Source: Pseudomonadota bacterium (GTDB taxonomy: Bacteria > Pseudomonadota > Alphaproteobacteria > Rhizobiales > Beijerinckiaceae). From it: a DNA stretch of 16,121 nucleotides. Shown one piece after another: positions 1 to 6,378 of the stretch. The stretch spans positions 1 to 16,121 of the forward strand of contig JAEXUU010000238.1 in the NCBI GenBank assembly GCA_023452965.1, in the 5' to 3' direction. The position numbers were made by a program, and so were the translations under genes. How positions within the stretch are numbered: the stretch's first letter is position 1; every line of letters starts with the position of its first letter. The notes under the pieces are model-generated. The model did not search any database, was not told the origin of the DNA, and worked only from the letters and a program-made list of their open reading frames with translations.

Positions 1-1025
1 GCGGTAAACAGGCCAGCGAACGGGTCTGTATCAATGTCTGTATCGGCGAGGTGGCCGACCACGGCATCGCAATAGGAGCCGGCTGCCTCCTTCTTGATCT
101 TCGTCAGTTCGCTCAAGAGCTGGTCGAGCGCGCTCATGCCATTCTGAAACGCTCCCATGCTGGCGGCGGCGGTGGCACTGCCGCCCTTGGCAATCGCCCA
201 CCAGTCTTTCAGCACGGGCTCCTGCGTTTGCTCCGACGCGCTCAGCCACGCACAGATTTCTTCGGCGTTCAGAAACCAGAGCGGAAGGCTGAACTCCTTG
301 CCATTGAGGTAGATGCGATCCGGCAAGCGTTGCGCCGCTTCAGCCGTCGGGAAGGCCTTGGCATACTCGCCATTGATGTCGAGGATGAAGACGTGCGGCT
401 CCTCGGCCGCGCCATCGAGCGCAGCCATCGCCTTCTGGATCAGGCTCGACACCGAGAAGGATTTGCCCGAGCCGGTATTGCCCACGATCGCGAGCGGCCG
501 CGAGAACAGGTCGTTATAGGAGGCCCGCACGACGTTGCGGTCTTGGCCGGTCGGGAATCCGATCTTCAGATCGCAATCGAAATCCTTCGCGTCATAGTCC
601 TCTGGCTTGTTGCGCCGCGGTGGTATCTCGAACACCGCGCGAAGGATGTCCGGCGATCCGATCTCCGCGGGAGTGTCGAGTGTTGGCAGCACCGAGATGC
701 CTGGACTGAAGGTAGGCTCCTCGTCCTTGTGCTCGATCGTGCCCAGCAGCTGTACGCTGGCAACGCGGCGTGGTTTCATCAGTTCGAGGTTTAGATCGTC
801 CCCGCTACCGGGATCGAAGGTCTCGCGAGCTTCCAGATCGGTGATGATGCCGATGACCGTTTCCCCCGCACCGAGCGAGAAGGTCAGATAGGCGTTGATT
901 GCGATGGCCGCCTGCACGCCGTCTAGCGTGGCGCGTAACGCCGACCGAGTTTCGGGCAGCAATTCGACCTTCACTCGGAAGCCTTGAACCGACACGATGT
1001 GCCCGACGAGGCGCGGATTATCCAT
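1..1025 (-). CDS. herA: HerA-type ATPase, N-terminal 341 residues (3' end beyond window)
   Basis: Partial gene; I translated the minus strand from the ATG at 1025 to the window edge. Residues 1-80 or so look like the small beta-barrel (HAS) domain at the N-terminus of HerA proteins, starting MDNPRLVGHIVSV. A Walker A motif, GNTGSGKS, lies at residues 182-189. The HerA/FtsK-type strand VFILDINGEY (D216, GEY 219-221) follows. The Walker B and arginine-finger parts would lie off the left edge, so I cannot see whether they are intact. HerA proteins form hexameric ATP-driven motors; in SIR2-HerA defence they assemble with SIR2 and control its activity (family knowledge). The start overlaps the end of the SIR2 gene by 8 nt (ATGGATAA), pointing to coupled translation. 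Identity as a HerA-like ATPase is firm; the defence role is inferred from the neighbour. Confidence 0.9.
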   Translation of the reverse strand, partial: MDNPRLVGHIVSVQGFRVKVELLPETRSALRATLDGVQAAIAINAYLTFSLGAGETVIGIITDLEARETFDPGSGDDLNLELMKPRRVASVQLLGTIEHKDEEPTFSPGISVLPTLDTPAEIGSPDILRAVFEIPPRRNKPEDYDAKDFDCDLKIGFPTGQDRNVVRASYNDLFSRPLAIVGNTGSGKSFSVSSLIQKAMAALDGAAEEPHVFILDINGEYAKAFPTAEAAQRLPDRIYLNGKEFSLPLWFLNAEEICAWLSASEQTQEPVLKDWWAIAKGGSATAAASMGAFQNGMSALDQLLSELTKIKKEAAGSYCDAVVGHLADTDIDTDPFAGLFT

Positions 1026-2415
1026 CCGCGCCCTCCGTGTCCGCTCCGGCTGATGTTGCGGACGAAGCGATCTGCTTTTCGAAGCGGCGCAAGCGAAGGA
1101 AGTCGTCGAGCCACTGCACGTCGGGCATCACCGTTCGCGCAAAGTCGTCGAAGGTCGCGAGCTTGAATGGTGTTGCTGAGAAGGCATCCGTCGTCGGACA
1201 TAGGACGAAGGCGCGCTTACCGAGATCCTTGTATCGCCGGATGCGTGCGATCACCGGACTGTTCGGATTTGGTTCGACTACCAGCATCACAAGCGACGGA
1301 TTCATGAGCGCATTCTCGATGATCCGGCTGACATGATCGTCGCCGAAGCCATAGCCCAGCACGAGGAGGAAGGTCTGGGGGATGCCGAGCCGCACCTGAA
1401 AGGACCGGAAGAGGTGAGCGTAGGGCATCGCAAGCGTCTGAGCGAATTTGTTCGCGGTCGGTAGAATCCCGACCGAAGGCGTCCCTCCGACCAGAGACAG
1501 AAGCGACGCGGCTTTCTGCTCGGCCGTCATGGCGGCGTAGGTCTGAAAAGGGGTCAGATCAGGATGACGCGCGCGCATCTCGGTGCCCTGCTCGAACCAG
1601 TGGATCGAGCCGTGGAGCTTGTAGAAATGCAGGAACTTGTCGAAGCGCCGTACACGGCCCTCCGCCACCTCGCCCGGATAGTAGATGTCCAAACCATAAA
1701 CGGAAGGGTCGAACCGGCCGGCTGCGCGGCCGGTGAAACCGTCAAAATACTGGACGCCGAGCAGCTCCAATGCCTGCTCGAAAAGCGTGTCGTAATTGAG
1801 CGTGAAGAGATGGGTGCGTCCGAGGTTGCTATCGCGAGCCACGAGTTTGGATAGAAATGCAAGATGCGGCACGATGCCATCAGCGGACGCGGCCAGCCCC
1901 GTATCAGGGAGCGAAAGCGCGCACTCGGCGAAAATCGCCATGCGAAGGCGATCGACGAGCCAACGCAGATCGGCGACGCTGGGCGCCGGCGTACTGGGCC
2001 ACGTCACGGCGGAAAATGGTCCGCCCGTAGACTCCGCGACGACCAGAGCATTGGCGACGAACGAAAGCCATGCCTCGAAACCGATCGGGTCATCATCGTC
2101 GAAGGCGGCGAGAAGGACAGCGTTCTTGCGGGCTTCGATGATAGCAGCGACCGAGGCGGGGATGTCGGGCAGCGCCTGGATCGTGGCGAATACAGCCGTT
2201 TCGAGATTGGCCATCGTCTTACCGCCGACGGAAACCGACGTGCCCGATCCCGTCAGAACGACGAGATTCTCCATTCGTAGCCATTCGGATATGAGCGCTT
2301 GAAGGCGGACACGCCCCTGCTTCTGATCGAGACCCGCCAGTAGGTTCCCGATGCCGCCGTCTTCAGCGAGGCCAATGAGCTGATATTCGATAGGTGCCGG
2401 CGGCACGGTCGTCAT
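1018..2415 (-). CDS. SIR2-domain protein of a SIR2-HerA defence pair
   Basis: A 465-residue protein with the marks of defence-associated SIR2 domains. These are a nucleotide-binding loop VVLTGSGTS (residues 52-60), TLNYD (205-209, N207), the catalytic-histidine motif KLHGSIHW (266-273, H268), and GYGFGDDH (354-361). No signal peptide or membrane segment is seen, so it should be cytoplasmic. In characterised systems this domain hydrolyses NAD+ after phage infection and stops growth; that activity is inferred here. The glycine-rich loop reads GSG rather than the common GAG. An in-frame ATG exists 51 codons upstream (2568), but that extension overlaps the preceding gene. The start at 2415 has a G-rich ribosome site (GGGGGA) 6 nt upstream, so I chose it. 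The gene lies 38 bp after the upstream 184-codon gene and overlaps herA. Confidence 0.9.
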   Translation of the reverse strand: MTTVPPAPIEYQLIGLAEDGGIGNLLAGLDQKQGRVRLQALISEWLRMENLVVLTGSGTSVSVGGKTMANLETAVFATIQALPDIPASVAAIIEARKNAVLLAAFDDDDPIGFEAWLSFVANALVVAESTGGPFSAVTWPSTPAPSVADLRWLVDRLRMAIFAECALSLPDTGLAASADGIVPHLAFLSKLVARDSNLGRTHLFTLNYDTLFEQALELLGVQYFDGFTGRAAGRFDPSVYGLDIYYPGEVAEGRVRRFDKFLHFYKLHGSIHWFEQGTEMRARHPDLTPFQTYAAMTAEQKAASLLSLVGGTPSVGILPTANKFAQTLAMPYAHLFRSFQVRLGIPQTFLLVLGYGFGDDHVSRIIENALMNPSLVMLVVEPNPNSPVIARIRRYKDLGKRAFVLCPTTDAFSATPFKLATFDDFARTVMPDVQWLDDFLRLRRFEKQIASSATSAGADTEGADG

Positions 2416-2424
2416 AATATTCCC

Positions 2425-2451
2425 CCAGTCAGTCCCCGCGATCGTGACTGG
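2425..2451 (-). promoter_or_regulatory. Inverted repeat overlapping the SIR2 ribosome binding site
   Basis: The 38-bp gap before the SIR2 gene contains a perfect 7-bp inverted repeat. On the transcribed strand CCAGTCA and TGACTGG are separated by 13 nt, and the last Gs of the second arm belong to the SIR2 Shine-Dalgarno run. In RNA this could form a hairpin that hides part of the ribosome site. In DNA it has the size of a dimeric repressor operator. No U-tract follows, so a simple terminator is unlikely. Its function is inferred only from position and symmetry. Confidence 0.45.
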
Positions 2452-2453
2452 CC

Positions 2454-3008
2454 TTAGCCGAATACCTCCGAGCCTGCACCACGCATATCCATCACGAGCT
2501 TTTCGGCGAACCGGCTCGCTATTCGATGAGGAGCATGATTTGCTATTCCCGAGCTGATGCCGGGGCACGATTCTTGATAGCGATCTTCACACCATCGGCG
2601 CACATTGTCGCGGAGCGCCCGGTCGCTAAGTATGAACGCTGCGACGCTGACACCGATCACCATCCGTCGAATGGCGGTAAACGGATAGCGGCTTGAAAGC
2701 TCCAATCCGTAATCGCGCGCGCTCAGCATGGTGTGAGCTTGCCAACGTGTCTCTGGGCGGTGTCTGAAAAACTGCTCCACAGCTTCGATTTGGCGATCTG
2801 ATGGAAGATCGGAGTTCAGACTACCAACGACCGGGAACGTCTGCTGGACCGTAAAGGTCTCGACGTCGCCCTCACGTCCAACGAAGCGGACAATCTTCTG
2901 CCGGCGGCGATTAGCGGGCCGGTTCTTTCGGCGATAACATTTGCCCGCTGCTGCAAGGTCGAGCGTGAATTCTTGCCTGGCCGTTAGATCGTGAGATTCT
3001 ATCGTCAT
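2454..3008 (-). CDS. Hypothetical protein, 184 residues, first gene of the SIR2-HerA run
   Basis: I do not recognise this protein. The ATG at 3008 has a good ribosome site (CGGAGG, about 9 nt upstream), which supports a real gene. It has a basic stretch early on (CYRRKNRPANRRRQK, about residues 24-38) and a segment beginning FFRHRPETRWQAH near residue 80. A short hydrophobic stretch, MVIGVSVAAFIL (about residues 115-126), is probably too short and isolated for a confident membrane span. Three cysteines are spread along the chain, with no metal-binding pattern. It reads in the same direction as SIR2 and HerA and ends 38 bp before SIR2, so the three are probably co-transcribed. It could be an accessory or regulatory part of the defence module, or an unrelated backbone gene of the mobile element. 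Confidence 0.7.
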   Translation of the reverse strand: MTIESHDLTARQEFTLDLAAAGKCYRRKNRPANRRRQKIVRFVGREGDVETFTVQQTFPVVGSLNSDLPSDRQIEAVEQFFRHRPETRWQAHTMLSARDYGLELSSRYPFTAIRRMVIGVSVAAFILSDRALRDNVRRWCEDRYQESCPGISSGIANHAPHRIASRFAEKLVMDMRGAGSEVFG

Positions 3009-3247
3009 GTCGCCATGCCTCCGGCGAAATATGGAAAGCGGGTTGCTTACAACGCGGCCGTGGTGTCGCTGGGTACATCGTCGCGACCGACACGCGCTGG
3101 CATAGATCTCGGTGATTTACCGCAGGGCGCGTCTCCTGGCTGCAATCCAGTTCAAGTGACATCGGCGGATGCCGACAAACTCATTGCGCTACTCGGCACG
3201 GAGTATTTGAGACGGTCATGCATTTACCGAACTAAGCCGCCAGAAGA

Positions 3248-4555
3248 TCAATCGAGGCGGATCGCCGAGCGCAGCCGCATGTTGAGACGATCCACCATCC
3301 AGACAAGACTTCCGCGCCAAAAACCGTACAACCGTGCCTGATGGCTGCGGTACAGCATTGCATGGCTCAACTGGGCCAGTCTTCCTCTTATCGTCGTTCC
3401 CTTGAATAATCCGTATTTTCCGAGTGAGCCAAAAGCATCATATTCGGCAAGCGATACGAGAGAACCGAAATCCCGATAGTTAAAATCAGGCGGCCGCTTT
3501 CCACGCGAGATGACGGCGGGAAGATGACGAATCAAATGCTGCGCCTGCTGGTGGGCGACCTGCGCCGTTGGCGGCAGGGGACGTTCCCCTTGGGACAAGG
3601 TAAGGCTTGAGCAATCTCCGAGTGAAAAAATGTTTGGGTCCTGTGTCGTCTGCAGTGACGGCAGCACGACAAGTTGGTTGCCTCGGGTGCTCTCGAGTCC
3701 ATCGAGATTGGTCAGAAAAGCGGGCGCTTTCACGCCGGCAGCCCATACTTTGAGAGACGCGGTGACCGTTGGGCCATCGTCAAGCTCGAAGCCTTCCGTC
3801 GTTGCCGCACTGACCTTAGAGTTAGTCATCACCCTGATGCCGATACTCTCAAGCCTCTCCTCCGTTGCCTGCGAGATGTCGTCTGGAAAGGCCGGCAACA
3901 AGCGTGGCCCACTCTCGATCAGGGTGATCCTGATCCGGGATGATAGTGCTGGGGCGCCGTAGGCCTCCGCGATCTGCGTGAGTTGCATTAGTTCGGCCGC
4001 GAGTTCGACGCCGGTCGCGCCACCGCCTACTATTGCGATGGATAAGTCCTGTTCCTGCGCGACGGATTGCAGCATCCGAATACGGACTTCACGGTTGAAT
4101 GCGTCAGCCTGCAAGCGGGAATCAATTTTGAAGCAATATTCCTGTACACCAGGTGTTCCGAAGTCATTGGCCTCGCTTCCAACCGATATGACGAGAGTGT
4201 CGTAGGCGATTTCCCTTGCAGGAACGAGCAACCGACCATCTGGAGCATGGAGCGGAGCGAGGCCTATCGTGCGATTGGCCCGATTGAGACTGCACATCTC
4301 GCCAGGCTGATATTCGAAGCCAGCATCTCGGGCTTGTGCGAGATAAGGCGTCTGCTGTTGAGATATATCACGTGTACCTGCCGCGATCGTGTGAAGCATC
4401 GGCTTCCAGATATGGGCGGAATCACGATCGACCAATATGACAGCCGGCATACTCTGATCGTTCTTCGACCGGCGTCCGAGCGAGGTGGCAATTTCGACCC
4501 CTGCTACTCCACCACCCACCACAACGATCCTTCTGCGCCGCCTGTCGACATTCAT
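3248..4555 (-). CDS. ndh: Type II NADH dehydrogenase (NDH-2-like FAD oxidoreductase)
   Basis: A 435-residue flavoprotein of the NDH-2 family, which passes electrons from NADH to quinone at the inner membrane without pumping protons. An FAD-binding fold opens the protein (VVVGGGVAGVE, residues 11-21). A second dinucleotide fold for NAD(P)H is at 174-188 (AIVGGGATGVELAAE). The C-terminal FAD contact reads IFSLGDC (309-315), followed by PPTAQVAHQQA (328-338), typical of the NDH-2 quinone region. The last 80 residues are amphipathic and aromatic-rich (YGFWRGSLVWMVDRL near 410-424), fitting peripheral membrane attachment. The ATG at 4555 has GGAG 7 nt upstream; an in-frame ATG at 4576 has no ribosome site and lies close to a predicted transcription start. 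It is divergent from tetR and probably shares its operator. A sulfide:quinone-type or other quinone oxidoreductase is less likely. Confidence 0.85.
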   Translation of the reverse strand: MNVDRRRRRIVVVGGGVAGVEIATSLGRRSKNDQSMPAVILVDRDSAHIWKPMLHTIAAGTRDISQQQTPYLAQARDAGFEYQPGEMCSLNRANRTIGLAPLHAPDGRLLVPAREIAYDTLVISVGSEANDFGTPGVQEYCFKIDSRLQADAFNREVRIRMLQSVAQEQDLSIAIVGGGATGVELAAELMQLTQIAEAYGAPALSSRIRITLIESGPRLLPAFPDDISQATEERLESIGIRVMTNSKVSAATTEGFELDDGPTVTASLKVWAAGVKAPAFLTNLDGLESTRGNQLVVLPSLQTTQDPNIFSLGDCSSLTLSQGERPLPPTAQVAHQQAQHLIRHLPAVISRGKRPPDFNYRDFGSLVSLAEYDAFGSLGKYGLFKGTTIRGRLAQLSHAMLYRSHQARLYGFWRGSLVWMVDRLNMRLRSAIRLD

Positions 4556-4569
4556 AAACGATCTCCAGA

Positions 4570-4600
4570 TTGACATTAGGTTAGTGATAGCTCACATAAA
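4570..4600 (+). promoter_or_regulatory. Candidate promoter of tetR and the efflux operon
   Basis: TTGACA at 4570-4575 is a perfect -35 hexamer. The best -10 candidate is CATAAA at 4595-4600, with a long spacer of 19 nt. Transcription would begin at or within a few bases of the tetR ATG (4605), which fits the lack of any Shine-Dalgarno sequence before it and suggests a leaderless message. The GTGA-N4-TCAC palindrome fills the spacer. Confidence 0.35.
4584..4595. promoter_or_regulatory. Palindromic operator, GTGA-N4-TCAC, between ndh and tetR
   Basis: GTGATAGCTCAC is a perfect 4+4 inverted repeat with a 4-bp centre. A wider pair, GACATT (4572-4577) and AATGTC (4604-4609), is centred within 1 bp of the same point, giving a nested symmetry of about 38 bp. 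The position, over both divergent candidate promoters, is where an autoregulating TetR protein normally binds. Binding by the adjacent TetR is inferred. Confidence 0.5.
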
Positions 4601-4612
4601 TCGAATGTCCAA
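4584..4612 (-). promoter_or_regulatory. Candidate promoter of the NADH dehydrogenase gene
   Basis: On the minus strand TTGGAC (4612-4607) and TATCAC (4589-4584) are separated by 17 nt, a partial match to a sigma-70-type promoter. A start near 4577 would leave a leader of about 20 nt that includes the GGAG ribosome site. The -10 element is one half of the GTGA-N4-TCAC palindrome, so a bound repressor would block it. This is by eye and unscored. Confidence 0.35.
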
Positions 4613-5228
4613 ATCGAATATCGCTGCACGCCGTGGCCGACCGGCCGATCCTCAGGCACGTGCTAAGCGTCGCTCACAGATTCTGGAGGCTGCGCATCGA
4701 TGCTTTGCGCGGAAAGGGTTTCACCTTACGACCGCCGCGGAGATCAGTGCTGAAGCCGAGATAAGTGTTGCCGGCCTCTATCAGTATTTTCCGAGCAAAG
4801 ACGATCTCATTCTAGCTCTGATCGAGTTAGATCTCGCCGAAAGCGTTGGCCTCATCGAAGTTCTGATGGCCAGTGAGAACTTTTTTGATGGTGCTGAAAG
4901 CATACTCCTCTTGGCTATGCAGGACGAACGGCAGCAAGCCATGTCGCGCCTTCGGCTAGAAATTATAGCTGAAGCGAGCCGCAAACCGGAAATTGCTGAG
5001 ATTGCGATCTCCTGCGACCAGCGTTTTACCACGGCGATGGTTCGAGCCGTCACTTTGGCACAAGCAAAAGGCCAGATCGCAAGTTCAGTCGATCCGTATG
5101 AGCTAACGATCGCATTTAACTGTATAATGGATGGGCTGTTCGGGCGCATTTGTTTACCCGGTTACGCTCGCGCTCAGTTAGTGACTGCTTGCGTCGATAT
5201 GATGCGCCGCGCCGCCGTACCAATCTGA
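4605..5228 (+). CDS. TetR/AcrR-family repressor of the efflux operon
   Basis: A 207-residue regulator. The N-terminus carries the TetR DNA-binding domain: RGRPADPQARAKRRSQILEA leads into helix 1, and the helix-turn-helix runs through TTAAEISAEAEISVAGLYQYFPSKDDL (about residues 39-65), with the diagnostic LYQYF-SKDDL end. The remaining 140 residues are helical and variable, as in the ligand-binding half of this family. The frame stays open upstream of 4605, but that part only overlaps ndh, and the domain starts normally from here. No Shine-Dalgarno is visible, so translation may be leaderless. The adaptor gene of the pump starts 17 bp after its stop, so tetR is the first gene of the efflux operon and probably represses both directions. 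The inducer cannot be read from the sequence. Confidence 0.88.
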   Translation: MSKSNIAARRGRPADPQARAKRRSQILEAAHRCFARKGFHLTTAAEISAEAEISVAGLYQYFPSKDDLILALIELDLAESVGLIEVLMASENFFDGAESILLLAMQDERQQAMSRLRLEIIAEASRKPEIAEIAISCDQRFTTAMVRAVTLAQAKGQIASSVDPYELTIAFNCIMDGLFGRICLPGYARAQLVTACVDMMRRAAVPI

Positions 5229-5245
5229 TTTCTAAGGACTAACAC

Positions 5246-6364
5246 ATGTCAAACACGGCCATAGATTGCGTGCCATATATTAGTAAGGCCTCAGTTATAT
5301 CAGTTCGCCGCTGGCTGATGATAGGGTCAGTTGTGCTGGCATCAGGGCAACTCGCCGGGTGTGGATCATCCCAGCCAGAACCTGCGCCGCTCAGGACGGC
5401 TCTCACGGCGACGGTGCAGCAAGCTAGTTCAAGCGACACCCAGATCACTGGCATCGTCCGATCATTGGGGTCTTATGATATTGCCCCCGAGAATCCTGGG
5501 CGGCTTGTTCGGCTAAGAGCAAACATCGGCGATAGGGTCGCGCAGGGTCAAATTCTTGCAGAATTCGACGCGGAGCCATTCCGACTTCAGGCGTCCCAGT
5601 CCCGAGCGCAGATGCAGGCCGCGAATGTTGATCTGGATGCTGCCCGCCGTGAGGCAAAACGTCTTGAAGGGCTTGTTGAGGCTGGCGCGGCGGCGCGGCA
5701 GGATCTTGATGCCGCAAGGACAAACGTCAGCCGTGCGGAAGCACAGCAGCGGGCTACCTCCGACCAAGCTGCGCTGAATGCCCGTGCCTTGGCAAAAACC
5801 CAATTACGCGCGCCCGTGGCCGGGGTGATTACGGCTCGTCAAGGCGAGCTTGGCGCCATACTTCCGGCTGGGGCCCCCGTGTTCTCGCTGGAAGGTGCGG
5901 GTGAACGCGAGATCGTTGCTTCGGTCTCCAGCGCGACGGCCGAACAGCTACGCATCGGAACGATCGTGCGTTTCAATATCGGTGGTTCGGGCGGGCAAGC
6001 TCGATTGTCCGGCCTTTCTCCGCGATCTGCCGGTGTGGATGCACAGACAGCGCGGTTCACCATCGTTTCAGGCACCGCAGCACCCGGAGCGGCCGTCGAA
6101 GTTCGCTTGCCAGCCGGAGGAGCCACCAACGGCGATTTGATGCTGCCTTTGTCGGCCGTCATCGCTGACCGCTCCGGTGCCCGCCGGGTTGTCGTTGTCG
6201 GTCAGGACGGTCGAACGACGGCAGAACCGGTTCAGATCATCAGCGTCTCCTCTGCGGGCGCGCTGGTGCGGGGACGGTTATCTCCTGGCCAGCGCGTCAT
6301 TGCCACTGGCGCTGAACTCATCAAGGCTGGCGAACGTGTTCGCCCGCTCACCTTCACGCCTTGA
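5246..6364 (+). CDS. RND efflux periplasmic adaptor (membrane fusion) lipoprotein
   Basis: A 372-residue adaptor of the HlyD/AcrA type that joins the inner-membrane pump to the outer-membrane channel. A lipobox, LAGC (residues 36-39), predicts lipid attachment at C39. The biotinyl-lipoyl half-motif (GRLVRLRANIGDRVAQGQIL, about residues 82-101) is followed by an alpha-helical hairpin (about 108-175) and the returning half-motif TQLRAPVAGVI. Beta-barrel and membrane-proximal domains follow. The ATG at 5246 has AAGGA 7 nt upstream. It makes an unusually long 38-residue signal region; the alternative ATG at 5318 would give a shorter, more typical signal but lacks a clear ribosome site. Its stop overlaps an in-frame TTG of the pump frame. 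Class is firm; substrate is unknown. Confidence 0.92.
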   Translation: MSNTAIDCVPYISKASVISVRRWLMIGSVVLASGQLAGCGSSQPEPAPLRTALTATVQQASSSDTQITGIVRSLGSYDIAPENPGRLVRLRANIGDRVAQGQILAEFDAEPFRLQASQSRAQMQAANVDLDAARREAKRLEGLVEAGAAARQDLDAARTNVSRAEAQQRATSDQAALNARALAKTQLRAPVAGVITARQGELGAILPAGAPVFSLEGAGEREIVASVSSATAEQLRIGTIVRFNIGGSGGQARLSGLSPRSAGVDAQTARFTIVSGTAAPGAAVEVRLPAGGATNGDLMLPLSAVIADRSGARRVVVVGQDGRTTAEPVQIISVSSAGALVRGRLSPGQRVIATGAELIKAGERVRPLTFTP

Positions 6365-6378
6365 ACGCGGTAGGCATC

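Noticed and set aside
51..794. Long plus-strand open frame (247 codons) antisense to herA
   Set aside because: It lies wholly opposite the HerA frame, which carries a Walker A motif; its own translation shows no domain and it follows from high GC.
1796..2302. Plus-strand open frames antisense to SIR2 (also 1864-2280)
   Set aside because: The opposite strand has clear SIR2 motifs; these frames are low in sense and lack ribosome sites.
3162..3175. Hairpin TCGGC-GGAT-GCCGA downstream of ndh, as a terminator
   Set aside because: The stem is only 5 bp and no U-tract follows on either strand, so termination is not supported.
2991..3341. Plus-strand 116-codon frame across the gap between the 184-residue gene and ndh
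   Set aside because: It overlaps the ends of both neighbours, lacks a recognisable domain, and starts without a ribosome site.
6361..6378. TTG at 6361 as the RND pump start, overlapping the adaptor stop
   Set aside because: It would only add six residues; the ATG at 6379 gives the standard N-terminus of the family. The TTG cannot be fully excluded.
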